64,000 nucleotides of DNA from DASVCN01 sp040905665 (GTDB taxonomy: Bacteria > Deinococcota > Deinococci > Deinococcales > Trueperaceae). The stretch covers positions 26,703 to 90,702 of the forward strand of contig JBBDRD010000036.1 of assembly GCA_040905665.1 (NCBI GenBank). The letters run 5' to 3'. Position numbers and translations under genes: made by a program. Of the stretch, positions 16,650-24,612 are shown one piece after another (the first letter of the stretch is position 1; the number at the start of each line of letters is the position of its first letter). The notes beneath the pieces are model-generated. The model worked only from the letters and a program-made list of their open reading frames with translations, did not search any database and was not told the origin of the DNA.

Positions 16650-17194
16650 CTCTGCACCTCCAGAAGTTCGACGCTGTCCTCGCCGTCGACCTCCGCCAGC
16701 TTCACTTTGACCAACTCCTGGCGGCTGGTTGGCACGTTTTTGCCCACGTAGTCGGCCCTGATTGGAAGTTCGCGGTGTCCGCGGTCGACAAGCACGGCGT
16801 ACTGGATCAGTTCCGGGCGACCCATATCGATCAGTGCGTCGAGCGCGGCTCGGGCGGTTCGGCCGGTATAGAGTACGTCGTCGCAAAGCACGATGCGCAT
16901 TCCCTGAATATCGAAATCAACTTCTGTCCGCCGAACTACTGGCTGCAGGGCAATTTCTGTGAGGTCGTCGCGGTAGAGCGTTATGTCGAGCTTGCCTACT
17001 TGTGGAGTCGAGTTTTCGAATCCCGAGATGAGGTCCGCCAAGCGTGACGCGATTGGTACACCGCGGGTGTGTACACCTACCAGCGCGACTCGCTCCGCCC
17101 CCTTGTTTCGCTCGACTATCTCGTGAGCGATCCTGGTGAGTGCCCTGGCGACGTCGCTGCTGCTCATCAACCCGGCCTTGCGCTTCATTTCCAT
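16646..17194 (-). CDS. pyrR: PyrR bifunctional regulator/uracil phosphoribosyltransferase
   Basis: A 182-residue PRTase-fold protein that binds pyr leader RNA when UMP is high and so promotes termination; many members also have uracil phosphoribosyltransferase activity. The PRPP-binding motif VLCDDVLYTGRTARAAL is intact, and GVHTRGVPIA plus DITLYRDDLTEIA match PyrR rather than plain PRTases. The start is taken at ATG 17194 (MEMKRK), just behind a GGGGG tract and close to the usual ~180-residue family length. An earlier ATG at 17227 would add eleven residues unlike the family. It is the first gene of the operon and follows a visible attenuator, so it should regulate its own operon. Confidence 0.95.
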   Translation of the reverse strand: MEMKRKAGLMSSSDVARALTRIAHEIVERNKGAERVALVGVHTRGVPIASRLADLISGFENSTPQVGKLDITLYRDDLTEIALQPVVRRTEVDFDIQGMRIVLCDDVLYTGRTARAALDALIDMGRPELIQYAVLVDRGHRELPIRADYVGKNVPTSRQELVKVKLAEVDGEDSVELLEVQR

Positions 17195-17232
17195 CGTTGC
17201 CCCCAGGCTCGTAGTTCGCGCCCGCAAACCAC

Positions 17233-17265
17233 AAAAAGGCCGCTAACCTCGGGGTGAGGTGCGGC
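17233..17265 (-). terminator. pyr operon attenuator (intrinsic terminator in leader)
   Basis: On the minus strand the leader forms GCCGC (17265-17261) paired with GCGGC (17243-17239) and ACCTC (17260-17256) paired with GAGGT (17250-17246), a ten-pair stem with a TA bulge and a five-base loop. It is followed by CTTTTT (17238-17233). It ends about 40 bases before the pyrR start and downstream of the PyrR-binding-like hairpin, which is the order used in Bacillus- and Thermus-type pyr attenuation. Confidence 0.8.
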
Positions 17266-17305
17266 GGTGTGTGTCAATCGGGTTAAGCCCATCGATAACT
17301 CCTTC

Positions 17306-17323
17306 CCGGTCTCTCAGTACCGG
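17306..17323 (-). promoter_or_regulatory. PyrR-binding-loop-like hairpin
   Basis: On the minus strand CCGGT (17323-17319) pairs with ACCGG (17310-17306) and displays a loop containing CTGAGA. This matches the CNGNGA core of the PyrR RNA-binding loop. The closing base pair below the core (A opposite G) departs from consensus. Its place upstream of the attenuator fits an anti-antiterminator. Confidence 0.6.
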
Positions 17324-17339
17324 CTTAAAGGTCTTGTAA

Positions 17340-17369
17340 AGTCTATCGCGACGGGTGCGGCCGGCGCAA
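17340..17369 (-). promoter_or_regulatory. Possible pyr operon promoter
   Basis: Read on the minus strand, TTGCGC (17369-17364) and TAGACT (17345-17340) are separated by 18 bases and lie just upstream of the PyrR-binding-like hairpin. Only three and four of six positions match the sigma-70 consensus, so this is tentative. Confidence 0.3.
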
Positions 17370-17559
17370 TCAGCATGTAAGGGGTCGGGAGATGGTAGCC
17401 CAGCCGCTTAAGCTTCACTTCATTGAACCGTCGCAAGATATAGGCATAGCGGATCGGGGGGCAGCGGTTCGGTGTCTCAATGTTAGAAGGCTTCAGCTCT
17501 ACACGAAGCTTCGTCTCTGAGCACCGCCGCAACCGACCGTCGTAGACAGGGGGAAGACG

Positions 17560-17739
17560 ATGGTCCAATACGAGGGACACGTAACTAAAGAGGGAGAATT
17601 GGTCGTCAAACTGGAGGGCACTCTCGTTTCACTACACGAGTTCCTTCGGTCGACTCGCCTCGGCTCACGGCGTTTACCTCGCCGCAGTGCGAGCGAGGGG
17701 CAAGGCGTGCGGGGCAGAAACTTCTCAGTAGCCAAGTGA
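17560..17739 (+). CDS. Small hypothetical protein, 59 residues
   Basis: An ATG at 17560 follows a strong AGGGGGA Shine-Dalgarno (17548-17554) at good spacing and opens a 59-codon frame ending TGA at 17737-17739. The product begins MVQYEGHVTKEGELVVKLEG, a balanced beta-prone N-terminus, and becomes Arg/Ser-rich (SRRLPRRSASEGQG) toward the end. I do not recognise it. It lies 56 bases before the exported Glu-rich protein gene on the same strand and may share its transcript. The Shine-Dalgarno and the composition of the first 30 residues support coding; homology evidence is lacking. Confidence 0.4.
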   Translation: MVQYEGHVTKEGELVVKLEGTLVSLHEFLRSTRLGSRRLPRRSASEGQGVRGRNFSVAK

Positions 17740-17795
17740 TCCGCGCCGGCCGAGGCCGGCCGCATTTCGCTCGTCTCATAGCCGGAGGTAAGCGC

Positions 17796-18962
17796 ATGCG
17801 ACTGTTGCGAGCGGTGCTTGCATGGCTAGTCCTCACAGCGAGTCTGACGACCGCGGCGTTCGAGCCGATCGAGGGCACCGAGATCATGGTCTTCGACCAA
17901 ACCGGGCAGACTCTGCTCGGTTACGGTCGGATCGTCGACGGTGTGCTGCGGCTCGAGTTGACCGAGGTCGAGGATACGGAGTCGGTACACGACTTCGTGA
18001 TGGTCGTGGCTTCTCCGGGCGGGCAGGTGCAGACCCTGCCCGGGCGACTCGACGAGTCGGGAGAGCTGCTGGTCGAACGCGGGGAGGAGGAACCAGAAGC
18101 ACTTGCTTCGATGCTGAGACGTGGCTCGGTCGAGTTGGAGATATCCCGAGTTCCAAGCCCGGTGGTTACCGAGGAGCCGGGAGGCGCGCCGATCGCCGAG
18201 GGCGAGAGGGCCGAAAGTGAATCTGTAGCGGGCGAAGTAGCCGGCGGCGGGCCCGCGGCGAATGAAATTCAAGCGGAAGAGCGAACCGAAGCACAGGGCG
18301 AGGCGGACGACTCTGCGGAGCAACCTGCTGTAATGACTCCTGCGGGTGCTCCTGTTGGTACTGCCGAGGAAATGGCCACGGAGGCCGCCGACGAAGTTGC
18401 CACAGAGGCCGCCGAACAGGCCGCCGAAGAAGTTGTCGAGGTAGCTGCCGAGGAAGTGGCTGAGGAAGTGGCTGAGGAAGTCGCGGAGGAGGTCGTTGAG
18501 GAAGTCGTGGAGGAGGTCGCTGAGGACGTTGGCGAAGAGGCTGCCGAGCCGGCGCCTCCAGGCGTTCCAAGTGAAACTCCGGCCGCTGCAGCCCCCCGTG
18601 CGCCCGCCGACGTTCCGCACGACGTAGCGAACGACGCCCCGGGAGTCGTCGGAGGTGGAGCGTCCGAAGAGGCAGGGCCGGTCGGTCCGACAGGTGTAGA
18701 CGAGCCGGTCACTCCATCGGCGCCCGTGGATGCTACGGCGAACCCGGCTGCTGCACCACCAGTAGAAAGTAGCTCAGGATCGCCGGCAGATCCTCCAGCC
18801 GACCCTGCCGGCTCGGCCAGCGGACCCGCTGAGACGGGCGGCCCGCCCGCTACCCAGCCAACGGGCGGGCAAGTAGATCCAGCGGAGGAGACGGCTCCTC
18901 CTCCTTCGAAGCCGGCGGGTACGCCTGGGCCGACCGGCCCTGAAAATGACCCGGGAACCTGA
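17796..18962 (+). CDS. Exported Glu/Ala/Val-rich repeat protein
   Basis: A 388-residue low-complexity exported protein. The ATG at 17796 has GGAGG at 17784-17788 and opens a clear signal peptide (MRLLRAVLAWLVLTASLTTA). Residues ~20-125 look like a folded domain (IEGTEIMVFDQTGQTLLGYG, VASPGGQVQTLPGRL). Around residues 210-275 there is a repeat built on EEVAEEV / EEVVEEV units, likely a long charged helix. The remaining third is Pro/Ala/Gly-rich and disordered. It precedes a response-regulator/histidine-kinase pair on the same strand and might belong to the envelope system they monitor. I know no named family. Confidence 0.7.
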   Translation: MRLLRAVLAWLVLTASLTTAAFEPIEGTEIMVFDQTGQTLLGYGRIVDGVLRLELTEVEDTESVHDFVMVVASPGGQVQTLPGRLDESGELLVERGEEEPEALASMLRRGSVELEISRVPSPVVTEEPGGAPIAEGERAESESVAGEVAGGGPAANEIQAEERTEAQGEADDSAEQPAVMTPAGAPVGTAEEMATEAADEVATEAAEQAAEEVVEVAAEEVAEEVAEEVAEEVVEEVVEEVAEDVGEEAAEPAPPGVPSETPAAAAPRAPADVPHDVANDAPGVVGGGASEEAGPVGPTGVDEPVTPSAPVDATANPAAAPPVESSSGSPADPPADPAGSASGPAETGGPPATQPTGGQVDPAEETAPPPSKPAGTPGPTGPENDPGT

Positions 18963-19051
18963 TCGGCTCTGGGGCAGGTAACGCAGAGGTTTCAAAGGAC
19001 GGCGCAGTTGGCGAAGGCTGCTGAAACGTCGCGCAGGCTATTCTGGAAGCA

Positions 19052-19723
19052 GTGAGACAGCAGGCGGCACGATTGCTGGTGGTCGAGGACGACCAGAGCC
19101 TGGTGACGTTGCTCGAGGAGCAACTCGGCCAGGTGGGCTATCACGTTCGCTCGGTCGCGACCGGAGGCGAGGCTCTCTTCGTGGCCGACGAGGAACCGTT
19201 CGACCTCATCGTGCTCGACCTCAACCTGCCCGACATGGACGGTATAGAAGTGGCCGAGTGGCTGCAGGGGCGCAGCGAAGCGAGCATTCTCATCCTCACC
19301 GCTCGAGGCGATGTGGATAGCAGGGTAGAAGGACTATATGCCGGCGCCAGCGATTACCTCACCAAACCATTCAGCATTCATGAACTGGTCGCCCGGGTTC
19401 ACGCCCGCTTGCGCGAACGGGAACGCAGCGGTGGCGAACTTCGTTACGAAAAACTGGTTCTGGACCCGACCTCCAACAGCTGCATCGTCGACGGTCGAGC
19501 ATTCGTCTTGCCCGAGCTGGAATTCAAACTCCTGAAACTGCTCATCGGGAACCGTGGCCGACTTTTCTCGAAAGAGGAGTTGCAGAGGCAACTGTACGGC
19601 TCCGATCAGCCCGGATCAAACACGATAGAGGTGTTCGTACACAACCTCCGGAAGAAGCTCACCTCGGCGGGTATGGGGGAGGTCATCAAGACCGTCCGCA
19701 GTAAGGGGTACCTGGTCCGCTGA
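19052..19723 (+). CDS. OmpR-family response regulator
   Basis: A 223-residue two-component regulator. The receiver domain starts RLLVVEDDQSLV (acidic pair), has the phosphoacceptor Asp in LIVLDLNLPDMDG (near residue 54), the conserved Thr in ILTARGD and Lys in YLTKPFS. The C-terminal OmpR/PhoB winged helix includes LPELEFKLLKLLIGNRGRLF and NTIEVFVHNLRKKL ending in TVRSKGYLVR. All key residues are present. The GTG start at 19052 is followed 25 bases after its stop by the sensor kinase, so they form a cognate pair. Stimulus and targets are unknown. Confidence 0.95.
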   Translation: MRQQAARLLVVEDDQSLVTLLEEQLGQVGYHVRSVATGGEALFVADEEPFDLIVLDLNLPDMDGIEVAEWLQGRSEASILILTARGDVDSRVEGLYAGASDYLTKPFSIHELVARVHARLRERERSGGELRYEKLVLDPTSNSCIVDGRAFVLPELEFKLLKLLIGNRGRLFSKEELQRQLYGSDQPGSNTIEVFVHNLRKKLTSAGMGEVIKTVRSKGYLVR

Positions 19724-19748
19724 GGGCCCTCGACGTCGATGGATCTCG

Positions 19749-21044
19749 ATGCTCCGCTTCAGACTTAGCCTTCTGGTAACAACCGCGCTGCTGGTCGCGA
19801 TTCTGGCGTTCGGGCTGCTCGCCGTGGCGCTGTTCGGGCGGCTCCAGTACCGGCAACTCGAGACGCTGCTCGAGCGCGATCTGGAACGGGTGGGGCGACT
19901 CGTGGAGTCGTCGCAGGTTGGCGCGCGCTTGGTCGATGGCGCGAGCGGCGGCCGCCTCCAGTTCGTGTCGGGCGACGGTGAGCTCCAGCTTCCTCCCGAT
20001 GCCGGCGAGATCCTTCCCTACTTCAGTGAGCCCGAGTTGGTTCAGTACAACGGCGTGCCTCTGCTTACAGCCTCGGTGCCCTGGCGCCTGCCCAGTGGGA
20101 ATGAGATTGGCACGATCAGGATCGGCTACGAGGCTACCGAAATCGGCCGCGCCCGGCTGATCCTCATTCGCAGTCTGCTGGTTAGCGGCGTGGCGATCAG
20201 CTTGCTTGTCCTGCAAGTAAGCCTGAGGACGCTCAGGCGCGCCCTGTCACCACTCAAGACCCTCGCCGAGCAGGCCGACCAGCTCGATCCGGCGAACCCG
20301 GTGATGAAGCCGTATCAGGGTCCCGATGACGAGGTTGCGCGGGTGGCGACTGCACTGGAACGCGCGCTAGACGCAATCCGCGCAAGGCAGAGATCCGAGC
20401 GTGACGCTTTGGCCGAGGTGGCGCATGAACTCGCGGCGCCTCTGTCGGTAGTCGCCGGCCAACTCAACGCCCTCGCCGCCGAGAGTGACGATCCACGTTT
20501 TCGGGCGGCCCGTGACGCCGCCGACGAACTTCTCTACACCTCGCAGGATCTCCTCACCCTGGCGCGCGGCGAGCTCGAGTTGCCGCTCGAGTTGGTCGCC
20601 GTCGATCTCCATGAGGTCGCCTGCCGCGTCGCCCGGCAGTACCCCGGAGTGCGCGTGGTGGGAGAATCGGGGGCAGAGGTGCTTGGAAGCCTCGAACGGC
20701 TTACACAGGTAGTACGCAACCTCGTGCGCAACGCGGTGCAGGCCGGTGAGGCGGGTACCGTCACCATCTCGGTGGAGCAGGTAGGGGACAGGGTGGAACT
20801 GGCTGTCCACGATGAGGGCCGGGGCCTCGATGTGCTCGAGCAGGCGCGGATTTTCGAGCGCTTCGTTACCGGCTCGCCTTCGCAGGGAACGGGTGTGGGA
20901 CTCACCGTCGCCAAGGGAATCGTGGAGCGGCATGAGGGAGAGCTGGCGGTGAGTTCGCGTCCGGGCAAGGGGAGCGTGTTCACCGTTCGGCTGCCTACTC
21001 TTGCCGCGCAGATCGAGGAGGAGAGCGGCTCGTTGGAGCTGTAG
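19749..21044 (+). CDS. Sensor histidine kinase
   Basis: A 431-residue membrane kinase. Two transmembrane helices (~8-30 and ~140-160) flank a periplasmic sensor of about 110 residues, followed by a HAMP-like linker. The H-box is LAEVAHELAAPLSVVAG with phosphoacceptor His, the N-box VVRNLVRNAVQAGEAG, the G1 box HDEGRGLD, the F-box IFERFV and the G2 box GTGVGLTVAKGIVERH. The usual HELRTPL is HELAAPL here, a mild deviation that should still allow phosphorylation. It pairs with the upstream OmpR-type regulator. Confidence 0.94.
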   Translation: MLRFRLSLLVTTALLVAILAFGLLAVALFGRLQYRQLETLLERDLERVGRLVESSQVGARLVDGASGGRLQFVSGDGELQLPPDAGEILPYFSEPELVQYNGVPLLTASVPWRLPSGNEIGTIRIGYEATEIGRARLILIRSLLVSGVAISLLVLQVSLRTLRRALSPLKTLAEQADQLDPANPVMKPYQGPDDEVARVATALERALDAIRARQRSERDALAEVAHELAAPLSVVAGQLNALAAESDDPRFRAARDAADELLYTSQDLLTLARGELELPLELVAVDLHEVACRVARQYPGVRVVGESGAEVLGSLERLTQVVRNLVRNAVQAGEAGTVTISVEQVGDRVELAVHDEGRGLDVLEQARIFERFVTGSPSQGTGVGLTVAKGIVERHEGELAVSSRPGKGSVFTVRLPTLAAQIEEESGSLEL

Positions 21045-21108
21045 TTTGCGAACGACTCCCAGCGGCCCCAAGAAGTACTCGTACTTTTCTGGTTAGGGAG
21101 TGAACACG

Positions 21109-21148
21109 TAACCTCTAGCGGCAATAGGTTATCAGCGTGTGATAACCT
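21109..21148. promoter_or_regulatory. Operator candidate of the TumE/TumA locus
   Basis: AGGTTATC (21126-21133) and GATAACCT (21141-21148) form a perfect 8-bp inverted repeat that overlaps the GTG start of the toxin remnant. A third half-site, TAACCT, lies at 21109-21114. This is the expected place for autoregulation by the HTH antitoxin. Confidence 0.6.
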
Positions 21149-21297
21149 TAGATGTAACTGCGGCACACGACCCAGGTCTTGACGCCCTTGTTGACCTTAT
21201 TGGCGAAGTTTTGGTAGTCGACCCTGATGGCCGCTACTGGGTGCGATTCATCATTACGCGAGTACCGGCATGTACTGAAAGAAAGGGGCGTACTTAA
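21139..21297 (+). pseudogene. Truncated TumE-family toxin (DUF6516) remnant
   Basis: Fifty-two codons starting with GTG 21139 give MITLDVTAAHDPGLDALVDL, then GEVLVVDPDGRYWVRF and TRVPACTER before a TAA at 21295-21297. From family knowledge this matches the N-terminal part of TumE toxins, which normally continue past a VPxTPERPHG-like segment with a KYSLTLHDPDG-type core to a total of roughly 110-125 residues. Here that C-terminal half is absent and the antitoxin GTG follows the stop directly, in the same frame. This looks like a deletion, not a point frameshift. It is probably inactive as a toxin. The identification is from memory of the family pattern and should be searched. Confidence 0.6.
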
Positions 21298-21672
21298 GTG
21301 AAAACATTGAAGGTTGGGATAGCGAGCTATCAGCAAATGAAGGATCGGACAATACGAGTAGCGCGTGGCGAAGAGAGCGCTGTGGAGCGAAATCCCACCG
21401 TCTGGTTTACGTCGATGGAATCGTTTGCAAAGGTACTCTCCGACGGGAATCGCGCACTACTTCGTGTAATCGCCGAGCAGACGCCGGGCTCTCTTGGCGA
21501 GCTCGCTAAATTAACCGGACGAGCCACGTCCAATTTGTCACGGACACTCAAGATGATGGAGCGCTACGGCTTTGTACGGCTCGAGCGAGGGATCCGCGGC
21601 CGTATTGCGCCTCGTGTGACGGCTGACCGGATCGAACTTGAGGTCCCGCTTACTCAGCCAGAGCAACGTTAG
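21298..21672 (+). CDS. TumA-like HTH antitoxin (HVO_A0114 family)
   Basis: A 124-residue winged-helix DNA-binding protein. The N-terminal arm (LKVGIASYQQMKDRT) and VWFTSMESFAKVLSDGNRAL are typical of the antitoxin partner of TumE toxins. The HTH is SLGELAKLTGRATSNLSRTL followed by MMERYGFVRLERG. It appears complete. The GTG at 21298 directly follows the stop of the truncated toxin. It probably still binds the inverted repeat at 21126-21148. With the toxin broken it may persist as an orphan regulator. Surrounding sequence has visibly lower GC, which suits an acquired locus. Confidence 0.8.
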   Translation: MKTLKVGIASYQQMKDRTIRVARGEESAVERNPTVWFTSMESFAKVLSDGNRALLRVIAEQTPGSLGELAKLTGRATSNLSRTLKMMERYGFVRLERGIRGRIAPRVTADRIELEVPLTQPEQR

Positions 21673-21941
21673 ACCTCAACTTACGTTCACTACGTGCAAG
21701 GCCGCGGCGATCATGGGGAAACGAGAATCCAGATGAGCAGTAACGCCGGCGTCTAGACAACGCGCTGATGATGGTTTTTCGCTCTCGCTTTACTCTTTGA
21801 AGAGACGAAGTTGCCCGAGCAGTTTCGGTAATTGTTCCCGTGATACCATCGGCTCACATCACAGAGCTTCGCTCATCGGGTCGCGGCAGCACGCCCGACC
21901 CGAGCGGAATACCAGGGACGAAACGAACAGGAGGACAGAAC

Positions 21942-23537
21942 ATGGCACAGGCAGCCGTGGGCAGAAGCTACCCCAACCTCATTGGAGGCAGGGAAGTCAC
22001 GAGCGACTCGACCTTCGAATCGCGTAACTCGAGCGACAGCAGCGACCTGGTGGGGATATTTCCCGAGGCAAGCCTCGAGCAGGTCCGCGAGGCCTGCCGC
22101 GCCGCAAAGGAGGGCTTCGAAACCTGGTCTCGCACCCCGGCGCCGATTCGCGGACAGGTAATTGGTCTTATCGGCCAGGCGATAGCCCGGGAGAAAGAGG
22201 CGCTTTCCAGGCTGGTGACACGCGAGATGGGGAAGACCCTCAAGGAGGCGCGCGGCGACGTCCAGGAGGCGATCGACACCTGCGACTTCTTCCAGAGCGA
22301 GGGCAGGCGGCTTTACGGCCAGACGGTTCCCTCCGAGATGCCGAACAAGGAGCTGATGACCTACCGCCGTCCTCTGGGAGTGGTGGGGATCGTGACGGCC
22401 GGCAATTTCCCGGTGGCGGTGCCGTCGTGGAAGATAATTCCGGCTCTCGTCACGGGTAACTCCGTGGTCTGGAAGCCGTCCGAGGACGCTCCGGCATGCG
22501 CATACGCCATGGTGCGGATAATGCAGTCCGCCGGCCTCCCCAAGGGCGTCATGAACGTCGTCTTCGGTGGCGGCAAGGACGCCGCCGGCCAGCACCTGAT
22601 CGAGATGATGAACGAGGGCCTGGTCGACAAGATCGCCTTCACCGGCTCTACGGCGGTGGGGCGGCAGGTTGGTGAGATCGCCGGCCGGAACCTTCAGCAC
22701 CCGACGTTGGAGCTGGGCGGCAAGAACCCACTGGTGGTGATGCGTGACGCCGACCTCGCGAACGCGGTCCAAGGATCGCTCTTCTCCGCCTTCGGCACCG
22801 GCGGGCAGCGTTGCACTTCGGCCGGGAACCTTATTATCGACGCCCCCATCTACGACGAGTTCAAGAAGGGGTTCCTCGAGGTGGTGCGCGAGATCGAGAT
22901 CGGCGACCCTCTGCAGCACCAGGACGTGCTCTACGGCCCCTTCATCAACGAGCGCTTCTTCGAACGCTGGCTGGAGCATTTCGAGTGGGGCAAGGAGGAC
23001 GGCGCCACGCTTCTTTATGGCGAGGGCCGCATCACCCCCGACTCCAAACCGCCGGGATTCGCCGGCGATCCGAACGCCGCGTTCTACGGCTGGCCGACCG
23101 TCTGGGAGGACGTGAAGCCCGGTATGCGTCAGTTTCAGCAGGAGATCTTTGGCCCCACCATCAACCTAGTGAAGGTCGATGGCATCGACGAGGCGATCAA
23201 GACGGCAAACGCCGTCGATTACGGCCTATCCAGCGCCATTTACACCAACGACCGCGAGTGGGCGCACCAGTTCAAGGCGAACATCGAGGCCGGCATGACC
23301 TCGATCAACAACACCACCAACGGTGCCGAGGCGCACATGCCCTTTGGCGGGATCAAAGGCTCGGGCAATGGCGCGCGCGAAAGCGGCATCTGGGTGATCG
23401 ATCACTACACCTACTGGCACGGTGTGAATGACGATGTCTCGGGCAGGTTGCAGCTGGCGCAGATGGATACCGCTTACCTGACACCCGGCGACGACGTACG
23501 AGTCGAGGAGCTGTTCGAGACGGCGATGATGCCGTAG
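21942..23537 (+). CDS. NAD(P)-dependent aldehyde dehydrogenase, ALDH7-like
   Basis: A 531-residue aldehyde dehydrogenase. ATG 21942 has AGGAGG nine bases upstream, so the longer frame from 21840 is not used. Catalytic residues are intact: Glu257 in LELGGKNP and the nucleophile Cys291 in GTGGQRCTSAG. The NAD-binding VWKPSE and FTGSTAVG motifs are also present. The GQRCTS context and overall layout resemble antiquitin-type (aminoadipate-semialdehyde) dehydrogenases, but it carries an extra segment around residues 355-390 (PPGFAGDPNAAFYGWPTVW) and a long C-terminal tail. Substrate unproven. It has its own ~270-base upstream region, which holds a TCGGGTC/GACCCGA hairpin (21876-21903) but no clear promoter. 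Confidence 0.9.
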   Translation: MAQAAVGRSYPNLIGGREVTSDSTFESRNSSDSSDLVGIFPEASLEQVREACRAAKEGFETWSRTPAPIRGQVIGLIGQAIAREKEALSRLVTREMGKTLKEARGDVQEAIDTCDFFQSEGRRLYGQTVPSEMPNKELMTYRRPLGVVGIVTAGNFPVAVPSWKIIPALVTGNSVVWKPSEDAPACAYAMVRIMQSAGLPKGVMNVVFGGGKDAAGQHLIEMMNEGLVDKIAFTGSTAVGRQVGEIAGRNLQHPTLELGGKNPLVVMRDADLANAVQGSLFSAFGTGGQRCTSAGNLIIDAPIYDEFKKGFLEVVREIEIGDPLQHQDVLYGPFINERFFERWLEHFEWGKEDGATLLYGEGRITPDSKPPGFAGDPNAAFYGWPTVWEDVKPGMRQFQQEIFGPTINLVKVDGIDEAIKTANAVDYGLSSAIYTNDREWAHQFKANIEAGMTSINNTTNGAEAHMPFGGIKGSGNGARESGIWVIDHYTYWHGVNDDVSGRLQLAQMDTAYLTPGDDVRVEELFETAMMP

Positions 23538-23549
23538 GTGATCGCCTAC

Positions 23550-24491
23550 TTAACCAGTCTGGGTCTTGGAGACCTCACTCAGAAGGGACGCTAGTTGTCT
23601 AAGCCCGATTGCTTCCACGCCTTCGGCAAGGGGAAAGCGTTCCTCCCCTGAGTAGACCACGAAGGAGCGGTCGGCTTTGACGTCCTCGCGCGCCTGGTGA
23701 AAACCCTTGCCAAGACTGGCCGACAGGCCTCTTTTGATTTCGATCGCCCACAAGCCGTGTTTGCCTGGCAACTCCAGAATCAGGTCCACCTCTGCCCCTG
23801 CGGACGTACGGTAGAAACTAGCTGAGGTCCTATCCGGCGCCACGGTTAGCAGATTCTCGAGCACTAAACCTTCCCAGCTTGCGCCAACGACCGGGTGCCC
23901 GACAAGTGTGTCGTAGTTAGGGATGCCAAGCAAGGCATGGACCAGGCCACTATCTCTTACGTAAACCTTGGGAGTCTTAACGAGGCGTTTCCCTACGTTC
24001 CTCCTGAACGGGGGCAGCCGGCGAACAAGTAGGAGGTCGGCCAGTAAATCGATATAGCTCGTAACAGTCGGTGCGCTAACAACCAATCCAGCGGCGAGAC
24101 GGGACGCGTTCAATAGAGTTCCCTGGTTGTGAGCCAACATGGTCCACAGGCGGGCCAGTGTTTCTGCGGGAATTCGAGGGCCGAACTGAGGCACATCGCG
24201 CTCGAGGTAAGTGCGAATGAAGTTAGTTCGGAAGGCCATACTGTCGGCGTCGCTACCGGCGAGAAAGCTATCTGGGAATCCACCCCTCAGCCAAAGCTTC
24301 GTTAGCGCCGCGTCGTCACCGGTGGCTTCGAGGACGTTCAACGGATACATCTCTACGTACTCGATTCGACCTGCCAGGCTTTCTCCCGATTGCCTCAAGA
24401 GATCCATGGAGGCCGAACCAAGTATCAGGAAGCGTCCCTTGCCCTTTCCCCGCCGGCGCCCAGTGTCAATGAGGCCGCGGAGCGAGCGCTT
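23550..24491 (-). pseudogene. DUF4143-type ATPase lacking its N-terminal AAA domain
   Basis: The open part from ATG 24407 gives 285 residues matching the C-terminal two thirds of DUF4143 ATPases: LLRQSGESLAGRIEYVEM, WLRGGFPDSF, RTYLERDVPQFG and the nuclease-like tail GAEVDLILELPG...AIEIKRG. In-frame coding similarity continues upstream (RGLID, then GRFLILGSAS) to about 24491, where an in-frame TGA (24494-24492) stops it. The preceding Walker A domain of about 70-80 residues, expected before RGLID, is gone and is replaced by AT-rich sequence. This is therefore a 5'-truncated gene; a shortened protein could still be made but would lack ATP binding. Full-length relatives are common accessory genes of unclear role. 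Confidence 0.7.
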
Positions 24492-24612
24492 TCAAGATCT
24501 TTTGCTTTGCCTGACGATATACCAACACCCTTGTAATTTAAAAGCAACGCTTTAAATTTGCAAGGAAAAACGGGGCAAAATCTCACTTAGTGCGGTCCGG
24601 GAGGCTGATGGA

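Noticed and set aside
17314..17580. An 88-codon minus-strand frame reading through the pyr leader
   Set aside because: It overlaps the PyrR-binding-like hairpin and the small plus-strand ORF, has no ribosome-binding site and matches nothing I know.
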